DNA of 64,000 bases from Amphiura filiformis (Eukaryota; Echinodermata; Ophiuroidea; Amphilepidida; Amphiuridae). The notes beneath the pieces are model-generated. The model was not told the DNA's origin. It worked only from the letters and a program-made list of their open reading frames with translations, and searched no databases. The position numbers and the translations under genes are program-made. The stretch is taken from positions 35,279,537 to 35,343,536 of the forward strand of contig NC_092629.1 of NCBI RefSeq assembly GCF_039555335.1. The letters run 5' to 3'. The stretch's first letter is position 1, and each line of letters opens with the position of its first letter. Shown piece after piece: positions 1 through 14,700 of the stretch.

Positions 1-657
1 AAAGAAAATTGCTATTTCATTCCAGCGCCTACAATGCCTGTATTAGCTCACCAAGCATATTATTATCATGTATTTTGCTGTAGCTTCACACAGCTAGGAT
101 GAGCAAACATTTGTTTATACGTCAAGATGTAAGACGATTACCGATATGCACAGATTATACGTCACCGATTCAATAATACACATGCATGCGATGTATTTCG
201 CCACCACTCAATCGGTGAACTCTGAAAAAAAACTGAAGATCTCCGGTTTTAATATAAAAAATTAACTTAAACTTTTTTTTACTGTAATTAAAACACTTCA
301 GGCTTAGTCTTTCACATGGTATTTTAGTACACCATTGGGCATTACAATCATGCAAAAAGTAGAAATTCAACAAACACTGAGGGCGTCGCTGTGGAGCAAA
401 TCACACATTATGGCGTTAAAGTGCACCTGTTGGCTGGTGTGATATGCTTATGGGCTTTATCAGTATGATTGTTACCCATGCATATGATATTCATTAAAAA
501 GCCTCCTTTTCCCAAATCAAATTACATATGGAGCCTCATGACCACAATTTATAGTTTTATGACTTGTCTTAGCATTAATCTACAAATTACATCGATCTTG
601 TGTTGCTTGCAGTTTGATATGGCAGTCTTGCACATGTATATAATCACTATAGTGTGT
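1..657. other. Non-coding flank, nothing recognised
   Basis: AT-rich sequence without a convincing exon, RNA gene or repeat structure. The short open frames here are under 70 codons and resemble no family I know. Confidence 0.5.
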
Positions 658-857
658 CTCAACTCAAGTTGAGAGTAACGCCATGTTGGATTTCACAATG
701 GCAGATTCGAATCAGTGCGTTTACATGGTTGCATCTCCAGCGTACGGCAGCAATCACCATTATACACATGTGTATATGCCCTACGGAATTAGATTAGTGT
801 GTGCAATTCAAATCTGCCACTGCAAAATCCAACATAGCGTTACTCTCAACTTGAGAC
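658..857. repeat. Foldback MITE-like element
   Basis: The left arm from about 661 (containing GAGAGTAACGCCATGTTGGA) is matched in inverse orientation by the right arm ending at 857, with a few mismatches over about 50 bp. The whole would fold into one hairpin of about 200 bp. There is no coding capacity. The superfamily is not identifiable by eye. Confidence 0.75.
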
Positions 858-2726
858 AAGACATACTACAGTCCATTTGGCTTCTTTGAGACAGTAACTT
901 CTGTGTGTCATACATGCGCGATTATGGTGAACCTGTAACATACAATGCGGCAAGAAGTGCATGGGCCTTACAGATACACCGCCTTTGATGATGACTGCAT
1001 GTGTATCACATGTGAATGCTACTGTTTGGCAGTGTATGAAAACCGGAGGCATAATGATATGGGGCACTGCCTTGGCTTCACTATGTTATGCTTCAGGAGC
1101 AGTGTTCGAAATAAGGAAAATATGGAGGTTGTCCCGAGGACAACTAAAGCATAAATTTTGCTTGTCCTCAAAACATTTTGCTTGTCCCCAAAATGTGTCA
1201 TACTTTTGGAGGTAAAATATAGTGGTTGTCCAGGGGATAAGTACATAGCTCAATTTGGTTGTCTCCAGTGATTTTTGGACAAGAGGACAAGAGGATAAGT
1301 GCTTATTTCAAACACTGTTCAGGAGGTTTATGGAATAAATACTATGAATAGCACCACTTACAGGTCAGCAAACAAGCTATGCCCCAAAAACATTACATGT
1401 ACATGCGGGAGATATGACTTTTGTTTCCAGATAAGATTTTTGTGTCTCAAGAAGTAAAAAACATGCAAAATGTTGATAACGTGTACAATATTCCTGTGTA
1501 CAGTGTACATATTTATTATAAACTCTAAATCATACACATTTTTATAGAGATGAGATGTGCAATTAAAATCTATTAATATCTCAATTTGGCCAAGAAATTT
1601 TAATTTGTCTTTATTGTAGAAGTCGTACTGATAATTCCCAAAATCCCAAAACAGGAGGATGAGAGATCATAAGGACAACATCATAAGGGTTACATCAACA
1701 AATGGAGACAATGGGTAGACAAAATCAGCCACAACAGGCTTGACGGCCATTATTGTCATATCCCTCTTTTGAGAACCATTTTCAATGTATGCGCTATCTC
1801 CGCCAGAACAATCTATGGCTGTCTTACGATTTGTATACTGTATTTGTACCTATCTAGTTTTTGTATCTATGTAGGTATTATAACATGTGAATAATATTAT
1901 AGAGTGGGTTTTAACCTTTTAACATTGTCCTATGAACTCTCAATCTCCTGCATTATGCCATCTAGACGAAAGGAATAGGGTGAACCGGGACAACCAAGCT
2001 GAGGGTGGGAGAAAAATTTCCAAATGGTCCCACTGACAGACCCAAAATATTGTTTACCGGCAGAAATGGTTAATTTTGACCCCAATTGTTTTACCAGGGC
2101 GCTAGAGAATCTAAAAAGTTGTGAGGGGGGAGGGGGTAGAAACTAATTTTTTCCCCAAATTTACCTCTTTTCATTACAGTATTTTCCTGTAAAACATTGC
2201 GACGAGGGCGTAAGTTTCAATCCACCATGTTATCAAGAGCTCCGAAGCATAGTATGTGTGCTTTACACGTCGTACATGTTGTTAATTCCCCTAAAATACT
2301 GGTCAACATCACAGAAATACGCTCTCATCGAAGGTTTACAATAATTACATAATACAACGTCCAATAACACCAGCAACAAAAATTGCAACCTTTCTGAAGG
2401 GGGAAATAGAACAAATTAGAACAATTGTTGCCATTACAACTTTTCAGCAAATTTGTCCCGGTATAATTTTTCTCAGTATATTTTGTCCTGGTATTTCCAG
2501 ACCAACTTGAACCCTGCCCCCCCCCCTCCCTCTGGTCCATATGACTCTGGAAAGACTCGTTTTGCTTACTCACATCACATATGGGTTTCCCTGGAGTGTG
2601 TATTTCAAATTGAAGTTACACAATTGTCTATTCCATTTGAAACTCATACTCCCTCTGTGGAAGACTTTAGCTAAATCATCCACAGGGGTAGTGTGAACTT
2701 CAAATAGAATAGCCCAATGATATGTC
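858..2726. other. 3' flank of ALG6, no gene seen
   Basis: No exon is supportable. On the minus strand, AATAAA hexamers lie at 1610-1615 and 1512-1517, about 1.1-1.2 kb past the ALG6 stop codon, and could serve as polyadenylation signals; this is a guess. The part at 2615-2710 resembles the short foldback family also seen at 13795-13882. Confidence 0.4.
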
Positions 2727-5700
2727 CTATTGCTTACTCCACTTTATGTGACTTCTTCTTCCCCTTGCTTTTTTCACACCCGTGTGCGCCTCAAATTTCC
2801 TCTGTTGAACCTTGACCTCTGAACTCCAAGGTGTCGTAAACTGTAGATAATGAAACCATATGAGGAAGAGAACAAAATGTCCGCAGGAGTAAACGGAGAC
2901 GAGGACAGGGAAGAGGTCGGGATATCGTGCTGGTGGTGTCATGGTGACGCTGGCTGCGCTGAGGAGAGTTGCACCGCACATGGAGGCCCAAAACTGATGA
3001 CAAAGGAAACAGAAAAATTGACTTTATTAATAATCATCTTCAATATCATGAGTACAGCTTTTATATGTTAAAATCTTAAAAATCCATACAACCCCAGCCA
3101 ATGGATGTCATGACCTGAATTTCCCACACAGGGGTGAAGAATTCAAAAGGAGTCACCTATTCAGGTACAAATATGTGACATGATCAAGGGGAATGAGTCA
3201 CATGTCGGCCCTGGTCGAAAATGAGTTTTTCACAGGTTTCTAAAGAGGACATTTAGAGCTTTCAGAAACTGAAAACCCCATGTTGATACGTCTTTTCTTT
3301 GTGAAGTTACATTAATTTATCAATCGCTGAAAACAATATAAAACAAAAACAAAAAATTTTTAACACTTTCTTTGCCAATATCTCAAAATCAATACCGTAT
3401 TTCGTCAAATAGTCGCCCCCCTCAAATAAACGCCCCCACCACTTTTTTCAACCAAGATGTTTCAAAAATTCGATATTTCCATGCTATCTTGTGTAGTAAG
3501 CTTACCAAGTTGCTCACACGGTCAATAATAGCAGCAATAAATGGCGAAAATCTGCATTGGAAACCCGGAAGTGAACCAAAAGTCAGTGTCAAAAGTTCAT
3601 AGTTCGTCATTTTTGCGTGACTTTTAAGCTTACCTAATGATTTTAACGGGAATTGTCGTGCTAAAAATGACCTCTAATAAACGCCCCCCTTGGGAAAATC
3701 TTCTCTTTTGATGTTCACTGATGTATTACTATGTAGACTACGACTTGATCCATACAACCCCAGCCAATGGAAGACATGACCTAATCTCCCACTCCGAGTT
3801 CCATATTTTAAAAGGAATCACCCATTTAGGTACAACCATTTGAAATTCACATTCACATTGGTGGTGTCATGGTGATGCTGGAAGATTGAGGTCATGTACT
3901 CATTATAAGTGTTCAAAAATTAAGGGTCTGTGAAAGTAAGACAAAATATAGGGTTATGAAATTTGAATTGAAAAATGGGAACCAGTCACTTTTTTATACA
4001 GAGATCAACCTATCTTCTCTTTTGATGTTCACTGATGTGTGTAGACCACAACCTTCAGTTTCCACACCTATTATTCGCTGTAGAAGTGACGTCATAGTCA
4101 GATTAACTACCATAGCAATAGATGAATACAATTTTGGCTATATCACCCTGCACTATAAGCAGGTTGCACTCATCACCTAGTGTATGTCTGCGATCATAGA
4201 TTGAACACAATACCGCTCTTTCAAAGTACTAATCTTACAGGTGCGAGTGATCACATCAGCATGATATGGTTCAATGCATAGGTAGCGTGTGAACGTTGTA
4301 GTGCAGGGCGATATAGTCAAAAATTGTATTCATCTATTGCTATGGTAGCCTTTCTCGATAGATGCACAAATCCATTAGAGTGTAAAATTTGTTATTTGCA
4401 CATTAAAGAACACATTATATAGGCTTTGGGCATTTGTGTATAAAAGATAATCATGGTTTGGTTTGGCTATTAGGTCAAATATCACAACAGTGGCATGTAC
4501 AGCACATGGTGTATTTTGCAATAGGCCTACTGTGAAAATCATCTTTGGGTCACAAGTTTCTGTCCCGTGGGGGTGGGGCAGACCTCGAAATAAGGAGGCC
4601 CTCGGCCCCCCAAAATCAGTGAGGGCCCGCAAAAGTTACATCTGGCAGGCCCAAAGGGCCTGCAAAATTTCTGGCAATTTTTATCACTTACAACCAATGG
4701 CCCAAATTCGGGCCCACAAAAATTTGTGAGGGCCCTCCAACATTTCAGTTCAAGGGCCCAAATGGCCCTCAGAAATTCTGGCTTATTTCAAGGCCCGGGG
4801 CGGGGCTTGTCCCTTACTCACCAAAAGCTGGATAACTATATGAGGAGATGGATTTGGTTTGGATGTGAACCATTCTGATTGGCTGACGTTTACCGCAAGG
4901 TAAAACAGGAGACAGAGGGCGGCATACGGTAGTATTAAGCCGTCTTTAATCAGCAGAGGTAGCATGCTGCAAAGAAATAACAAATAAAAAGTATTGTAAA
5001 ATCTTAGGACATTTTAAGTTACAGCCCTTCTACACTGCATCAACACACTAGGGTTGCACGGCTAAGTCGCCACTAGTCGTAGTCGCTACTATTAGCAATA
5101 GTCGTGAATAAAAGACTATGACTTGATAATAGTCGACTAATGACGACTTTCTAGTAATTCGCTGTCGAAGTGACATAATAACTACCATAGCAATAGGCTA
5201 AAATAATTTTTGAATGTATCGCGCTACACTACAAGTAGGTTGTACTCATCACCTGTGTATGTCTGCAATCATAGATTGAATACAATACTGCTCCTTTCAA
5301 AGATACTAATCTTACAGGTGTGAGTGATTAGCTTGATATGGTTCAATGCAGAGGTACCACGTGAACATACTAGTGAAGTGCGATCTATTCAAAAATTGTT
5401 TTACCCTATTGCATTGGTAGTTCAGCAGTATGCAGACTCTGAGTATTAGCTGTACAATATTGTATGTAACATATCTACGTTATTTAATCTATTGCCATTC
5501 TATTCCCAGTAATGTTTAAGTTCTAACGAATGTTTGATGACGTAAAATCGATAATATGTTACGTATAATATCTGGTAGAAATATATTATCGATTTTACGT
5601 CATCAAACGTTCGTTAGAACTTAAACATTACTGGAAATAGAATGCCAATATATTGAATAACGCAGATATGTTACATACAATATTTTACGTCTAATAAAAA

Positions 5701-8700
5701 GTCTGCATACTGCTTTAATCCAACTATTACATCACTTCGACGGTGAATAAGACAACTGTAATGCATAAAGAATGACAAAGTGATTGTTTGACTTCCATAC
5801 AAATGTTGTAGAAATTATATAATTAAATCCACCTGTTGTATCCCTCAGCCCATCAATAATAATGTGTGGTCCATTAGCCATTTGTAAAAGCAACTTTTGA
5901 AATGTGTGGCCAATATATTGCCTGTGTCATTCAGTTAAACTTGCCGACGGTACGCGGAAACAAACAAGAACAATTCTCTGTGATAATCACATTATAGCGT
6001 ATTGTGTTGCTCCTTTGACGCAGACAGTGCATCACACTACAAAGCATGACTAGTATCGCGCACAAGCACCGATTAGTTTCAGATGCATTTTTAGCAAATC
6101 ACAAATACCCCCTATCTTTTATTTTTGCCCCATGCGTGTATCAAGATGGTGGATGAGTCCTGGTTCTCTGATTTTAATTTTGTGGCAGTAACTAGATCAT
6201 AGTAGATCATACACACTTGTACCATATTCAGGCACCTTATCACCATATTAGGGCTGTGCTGCAATTCCAAACTTACCTGAAAGTTGATACAAGTAAAAAC
6301 CATGTACAGCCAAAGGAGTACTGATGAAGTATAAGACACACTGGTCTGTGAAAAACAAATCATAAAAGACATGCAATAGTATATTTGAATTCTTTGGATC
6401 CCCTAAATCAGTCCAAGCACAGCTTTCTTTATCTAGCCATCCATCCATTCATTGTGATAGGGAGCTTGCTCCTGGGACCGGCAAAATTAATGTGTTTGAG
6501 ATATTCTAAATCATAAATTAAAGCTTGTTGTGCAATCTGTTGAACTGTTAACTAAACCAGACCACAGCAGCTCAAGGGAGTATCCCATCATGCAGGGGTG
6601 GAATTTCGGCGGGAGTCCGAGAGTCGACTCTCACAGAGACTCCCGTAAAAGTCCTATTGCGAGAGTCCATGTGGACTCTCGCTGGAAATGATCGGCTCAG
6701 CGAACTTACGTTTAAGTTCAACATTCCTTAAAACTCAAAGCCTGCAAAATATAAAGGAAAAGTTGCCAAAGATGCAATGACATATATGGAAGTGAGAGTA
6801 TAATGACACATATATTAAAAACTTAACTTTGTTAGTTTAAGTTGTTAGTTGTTTGTTTGAATGCATTTTACGTACCGTACGCCTACATATAATACCTTTT
6901 GGACTCCCGCAAGATTGTACAACGGGAATCCATGGACTCTCGCAAAACTCTCTTGCGAGAATCCACTTGGACTCCTGTGGCACTTTACGAAATTCCACCC
7001 CTGCATCATGCATTGCAGTATTTCTGCATGCTCCATAGCAAATGTATACAAAATATAAACAAGAGCCGCTTAGATATTGAGAGCTATTGATAGATTCGCA
7101 ATACTCTATGGGTGATATTTTTTCAAACAAAAGTTAAGTGAGTAATTAAAAGTTGAAGTGTGGGATTTTGTGTACATTTTCTATGGCACACTCAGTTCCA
7201 TTATGGTACCGCAAACCATAATGGGATACTCCCTTCAGCTGCTGTGAAACCTGACTTACAAAACAAGGACATATTTTAGGCAACACACATTCAAATATTT
7301 TGAACCTTCAATAAGCTTTCATACACTCTTTGATAGCGAGAAACAATAGGAGCAAACGTTAGAAAAATGTGAACCATGCATTAATTGTATAATTGCACAG
7401 GCACGCACTCCGCATACTCTGTCCTCTGTTCATTGAGGTACTTTTTGTCACTATTAACCCATGTTGCACTAGATAACAAATCAGTACAGAAATTTGAAAT
7501 GGAAGAAATGCATTATGGGAAGTGTACGATATCTTCTCTAGGTTGTAATGAGATGCAAATAAACTAAGGGGGCGGTCATTTTCTTTCAAAGGGGGGTTCC
7601 CAAATTTTACAAAAATTTGGCATCAATAAAATTTCGGCAACACAAATTTGATGACCCCCCATCACCGATACACTTTACCCCCAAAACATGCTAAAAAAAG
7701 TCTTTTTGAATGAAATAAACACACTGGTCATAAATAAACACACCTACATTTTGGTAATCAAAAATTTTATGACCCCTTATTTTTCTTTCCAAAAATGACC
7801 CCCCTGTATATTTGGGACCCGCAGAAAATGATAGCCCCTAAGTATTTACTTAAAATGATAAAAGCAAAATAACTTACAATGCAGCAATAAGTATACTCTT
7901 TTCGTGAACTTGATATGAAAATAGGAAAAATATCAATGAACTGTTTACCTGCAAACAAAAAGAAAAAGATAGACAAAATTTGTTGTAATACTGTTTATAT
8001 CATGCATCTTATGGAAACTTGCGGGCCTCATAACTGCTAAGTATATAAAAGTATATATTATTTAGAAATGTACAAAATATTTGAAATTTGGGCAAAAATC
8101 AGCCTTTTTATGATTTTTTTTGAAAATTTAGCATTTTTTGACCATTTTTGATGCAAATTTCTCAAAGTTGGTCAAATTTTTTTTTTAAACCAGTACCTAG
8201 ATATTTTTATCTAGTTTTTAAAAATTAATAAACAAAATTTTTTGACCCAAGAATTTTTTTGTTACGTTGACAAAAAAAAAAGTTAGGCTAAAAAACCGGG
8301 TTTTTAAGTTTCTCCAAAAATGAGCATTTTGGCCAAAATTTGACTTCACAGATAATTCATCAAGTCTTTGCCATTCTAAAAATGTATACTTTTATATTCG
8401 TTGGACCAACAATTTAGCATTTATGACACCCAAAAGTTTCCATAATTCCAGGGTTAAGACCACCCTTAATTAGTGCCCACCTAGTCTGCTAGTAATAGAG
8501 ATGCCACTCTACTAAACAAATTGAAACTGGAGTGGTGAGACCTGGAAAAGTATGTAAATTTAGGATTAAAACCCCACTGAGTGAACAAATTTTAATGTGT
8601 GCTGGCTGCTCTGGGTACAGATTAAAATTTGTCCATCCTATTAACAAATTAAGACAACTAAGTATAATAATTTCAACACCACTGTGTGGTTGGTTTCATT

Positions 8701-11700
8701 TAGGCAATTTTAAGGACTAAATAATTTTTTCATATTTTTTTTATCAAACTTCATGTATATCTTCAATATGAGAGGCCAAAATTTTCATATGATGGTCAGT
8801 TTTTCATCCCAGCTACATATACAATGTACAAAGTACATAAAGTTTATTTCAAGGACTGTTAAATGTCAAAAATTTTAATAATTTGCCATAAAATTTGTAT
8901 TATATCACAAATATCAACAAAAAGTCTAAATAATTTGATATCAGAAGGACTTTCCTCATATTCAGAATGCAATTTGGTGTGTCTGATATGCTCTTAGGTC
9001 CCACAAAAACACTGTGCAAAGATGGGTGACTGAGCTCTTAAAGACCCCTAAATTTCTCTCATTTGTGGTTTTTTTCCAAGCATTTTTTAGCTAGAAAGCC
9101 ATAAAAAGAACTTTAATTGACTGTTCACACTCCTATGGACCCTGTTTTACTAGTACACCGTCAGTACCCAAAGACCCACCATCTTCAATTCCTGAGAGAA
9201 CATACCCACCCAAAAACTGATGATGTGCCCCTCCCCATCTGGCACCATTCTGCCTTCTTTATGCTTTGCCTGCTAGCAATAACCTTCAACATTAAAAGTC
9301 CAAGTTTTGAAATATTTTCTCAAAATATCAAGAGAGCCACTGAGCCAATTCTAGGCTTGTTTATACACATTTTAATGCACTTGTTCATGCTGATTCCAAA
9401 TATGGTCATGAAAATTTACAATTCTGAAATTTTTGAATTTTTAAATATTTAAAACTTGTTGTCTGCAGTCGATACCCACGTGGAGAGAGTTAAACTTGTG
9501 CAAACATTCCAGAATTCAGTCCCTTTGAGTCTAATTTCTTTGATTAAAAAGCTTTATACTTACCAAAGCTAATTTGAATTTCTGTACATTAGGCCTGAGT
9601 AATAATTCCACAGATGAGGGCAGCAGACATCCCACAGTGGTTGCTAAGCTGAGTTGTACTAGGGACTGCTGGGATAGTATCCGCCTTATTTTGAATAAGA
9701 CCTCTAAACTACACCATATATTGGAGACTTTGTCCTGAAAATCAAATATATATAACAATTAAAAGATCAGCAAACAGATTCCTTGTAAATAACACTGTAG
9801 ACAACCATCTCTTCAGAGAAGATATTCTCTGACCCCTGTTAAACCTGAAATATCATCATCCAATTCTTGCATTTCGCAATCTATGCGCCCCCATTCGGTT
9901 TAAATGCTACAGTCGTCATAGCGTGTTGAATTGTGGGAAATTGGTTGACAAGCCAAACCTGGAAGTAGATATCACTAAGCACTCGCACATAATTTCGCAT
10001 TCAGTTGTCACAAATACAACACAGGAACATACGCCATTGTTGGTTTAAAATGTTATTATGATGTTACATGCAAATGCACACTAACAGAGCAATTTTACAA
10101 TTATAGTAGATCCATTTACTATCTATTTTTTTTTTATCTTTTATTTTATTTGCTTCGTTGATTTCATCACATTTACTATCTATTGATGACACGGCATCCT
10201 TCGTGGAGCTGTTTTCAACATCTTTATTATCACACATCCAATGGCAGCTAGAACGGTGATGTCGACTCTTGAGGTCAAAAATTGGACTGCCAAGAGCAAC
10301 CGCTGGCGGCGCATCGTATTGTGAAACGCAAGAATTCTGGAAAGCTTTTTTTTTTTACATTATACATGTGTCATTGGCCCCTGAACATGTTTAATAAATA
10401 AAGCAAAACCTCATATGTAACCTTTTGACAATGACAGTTTGTTTAAACATGTTCAAGGGCCACAAGTACACGGGAGGTTTTTCCTGCCCAACGACGATAT
10501 CAAGATTTTTTATGATCCCAAATCCAAATTTCCGGCAATATCTAAAAGAGCTACATCTCTGAATTCCTCGCCCAGTACCTACCTCAAATAATCCCCTATC
10601 AAAGGGGAACAGTCTATGAACCACCTGCACTAGTAGATCTATGTCTGATAGGAATGGCAGCCAACATAGCGCAAATGCAATGATCACTGTAACACCAATC
10701 TTGATTAACTTGAGAAACCTGTTGTGAGAGACATAAGACAATACATGAGTCAATGACATTTTCATTAGATTTTCTTAAGATTCCAATTTAAATTTATTTC
10801 AATTCTAAATTTGTTAAAGCTGCCCTCTCGAAACAAGCCACACAGACAATGTGGGTGCATCATTTTTAGATGGTGATGGTGATGAGTTATTGATAATTCA
10901 CTGTTTACATCTACCCGATTGGCAGCATTATCCGTAATCATAGCCTGATGTACCACATATATGCTGATGACACACAAGTGTATACATCTTTTAATCCAAA
11001 AATTCCATCCCATTCTCAGCTGGCTGTTGATCGTCTGCAAAACTGCATTCTTGAATTAAGCAACTGGATGAAATCTAATAACTTGAAACTAAACATGGAC
11101 AAGACCGAGTTCATTATATTTGGCTCACCACACAATATCAATCTCGTCTCCTCTTCACTTCATCTTATGGTTGGCGATACTGTTATTAAACCTGCCACTT
11201 CAGTTCGTAACCTTGGCGTTAAACTTGACTCACCTCTATCCATGAATGACCATGTATCTGGACTCTGCCAAACTCTTAACTTCCAACTTAGCAATATTGC
11301 TCGAGTCAGGCGCTTCCTTGATACTGACTCATGCCATCACATCATCCGTGCACTCATATTATCTCGCCTCGACTACGGCAATTCTCTCCTTGCTGGCACC
11401 ACCAACATCAATTTATCCAAACTGCAGCGTATTCAAAATAGGGCGGTGCGTATCATCTACGGCCTCAAACGTCGTGACCACATAACCCCATACATCAAGG
11501 ACTTACATTGGTTGCCCATCAGGGAGCGTGTCAACTTCAAGATCCTCACCATCATATATCAATGTGTCAATGACATAGCTCCACTCTACCTTCAATCTGG
11601 AATTCATTCTTACACCACATCTCGTCATTTACGCTCTTCCATGGATACTACACGGCTCTCCATTCCTCCCACAATCAAATTAGCTGGTGATAACGCCTTC

Positions 11701-14700
11701 ACTTCCTTTGGTCCTCGAATTTGGAACAACCTCCCATGCAACATCAGGGAGGCCCAAACACTGGCTAGCTTCAAAAAGCTTTTAAAACCCATCTTTTTCC
11801 AATTTGATCCATTTCTTGTCATTGCTATTTCTTTCTTTGTTTTCTCTTATTGTAATGCGCCTAGAGCTAAAATTGTATAGGCGCAATATAAATCGATGTA
11901 TGTATGTATGTATGTATGTATGTATAAGGAGAAGATACGTATCAAGCAATGGATAAAGGAATCCATATATATCAGGAGAAGCAGAATGAACAACATCATG
12001 AACCGAGACAAGGGCACCTACAAACAGTACAATCTAAATCTTTTCAATCCTCTGCTACAAAGCGACAAAAGAACTAGCAACACTTGTTCCGTCATAGTAG
12101 AGTTTCACAACTCTGATGAAATCTGACTGGTCCAGATGAATGAAACGTCAGTTGGTGAGTTTTTAACCATCCTTTTACCACTAATCTATTGGTTTTGTAA
12201 AAACAATCTGTAATATTTGAATAATAACAAACCTGATGAATCTCTGCAGTAATGGTGAAGCATGCTTGAATCCCTAATTCATGTATGCTGCTGGTTTCAA
12301 GCTTTAACCTTAAATAGATGACTGTGCAAAGAAGAAATAGTTGTGTTGCTTACCCATTTTCATCTTTAGAATAGAAACACCTTCCCAACAGATAACAGAA
12401 GAATGGCATGGCATGGTACAGCTCCATTTGCTTATAATTCAAAGCTAATACAAAACCTATGGATCCCAACAGGTCATGACCTGTTGCCAAGGCAACAATA
12501 GCCCATAATGCAAAGCCAAGACTAGCATTATTGTATCTGTGTTAATTTGTTAAGGATTCTTTGTATCTACATATTATGGCAAAAATTAAACTTACCATGA
12601 CCACAAATATATTCGGTATGATTATGTAAATTGTTATGTACATGTATGTCATTTGTTGTAAACATCATTTTAGACTTACGGTCAAGAGAAGGGAACATCT
12701 TTAATGCTCTGCGTGATAGCCATGCGCTTCAATGGAAAAAGTTGAAGTTTTGAAATATTTTCTCAAAATATCAAGAGCTATCTTAATAACTACTGAACCA
12801 ATACTAGGCTTGTTTGTACTCATTTTAATGCATTTTTCATGCGGATTCCAAATATGGTCATGAAAATTTATATTTCTGAAATTTTTGAATTTTTGAATTT
12901 TTTTTTAAACATGTCGTCTGCAGTCGACATCCGCGTGAAGAGGGTTAACACACAGAATTGTTTATCCACTAGCGAACTTCTGCACTCAAACTTCCTGAAA
13001 GTGCTGCCCGGAGTAAAGGTGGTACATAGTACAGATATGTGCATCGGTCAAGGGTCCCATTTTCAGACGCTCTGGAAGTCCTGAAGCCCTCTAAAGTTTG
13101 TTCAGCTTATAATTGGCAAAAAATGTAACTCATAACACCCAGTACTGATACAGAGTGGCATCCACAGAGTTGAGTGCAGCACTAGTTGTGCATTGCGTAA
13201 TGCACGACTGGCGCATGCTAAATGTGAATTTTAGGCGTGCATGAGTTGGGACTTCATTGACGCCTGCAGTAACAAATACCGAATAATTTTCGCCTTTTCT
13301 TCTTCCTTATTAGTGCCTCCCTCATATGTATGAGTATTATCGCACTGCGTACAGACAAGCTGTACTTAATTTTACTCTGGAACCTAGAGTAGATGAGTCT
13401 ATTTTTGAAGTACAGTCAACAGTACTGGGATGATCCCCTGCTCTTTTCGAATAGCCTGTGACGTTCTTTAACGTGCACACTACATTAATGTGAGAAAATA
13501 TGCATGTACATCGGACCGACAGCTTAAAGTGCCCTCCGAAGCACCGGGTAAGCACTAGCAAATGAGTGAAGTGCCTTGCTCAAGGACACAAAGAGCCAGC
13601 CGAGCTTAGGCGGACCTGGGATTCGAACCCTCGACCCTTGGATTCACAGTCCAACGCCTTAACCGCTAGGCCACGCTCCTCTTTTATAAGCTGAACAAAC
13701 TTAAATTGAGGACGATGTTCCAGTTCTTTAGCACCACTTTGTATAAAACACCCAAAATTGTATCTCTTTAACCAAAATTTGTTATCTGAATGGGTAACTT
13801 CATTTGAAATCTACACTCCCTGTGTGGAAGATTAAGGTCATGTCTTCCATAGGGGGTGTATGGATTTCAACTGAAATAGCCAACATAAAGCCCCAAAGGA
13901 TACTGAAAGTGTCCATGATCGATGAGAGCAAGACCTGGGTATAGCAATGCAACAGCAGCACACACTAACTTCTCACCATCAGTTTGGTCCTTTAGTGTCC
14001 ATAAAAAGAAGGCTAAAATGGCTGGAATGTAGAGTAGTAGGTCAACTACTAGTACTGAAATATGACAAGAAACAAAAAGGTAAAATGTATGGTGTTATAC
14101 CGTAGGATTCCATCTACAAGCATACTAAATGAGTGTTTCTTGATGAAAGAGATGAAAGGCAGTCACCCAGGCAGTCACACCATCCACAAAAACATTATTT
14201 GGAGTATGAGCTGATCACTAATTCAGGTGGCTGTACAAACATGTATTATTGTAAGACCAATCTATTGTAATGTTTTTGTGGAAGGTGTCTGCCTTTCACC
14301 TTTGTTGTCAATAAAAAGGAAGAAAGAAGGGGAGCAAAGAAAATTTGACTGAAGCAGCATTCTACAAGCATTGTTGACATAGTGCCTTCAGGAAAGAAAG
14401 TTTCCACTACTAAGACCTCATTTTTGAGACGGTTATGTATGTTTGAAGATGCAAAATTAACCATAAGGCAAAACTGTTTTACATCCGCATTTAAGAAACT
14501 TAATCATCAGGACAACTAAGTTTTCTAGCAACGGCGGTTGTCACTGGTCAGTGATATCCGGCACAGTCTTCCCGAGCGGCACTAAGCTTAAATATATTGG
14601 TCCCCAACCAGCACAAAAAATCTTTGAAATCATAGAAAATGCACAAGTTACAACCAAGATGTTGTGTTTTTTATCTGAGAGAAAACAGTAAGAGATGAAT

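Noticed and set aside
10391..10765. A separate 124-codon minus-strand gene
   Set aside because: Its first part is ALG6 exon 7; the rest is intron read-through past a good GTAGGT donor.
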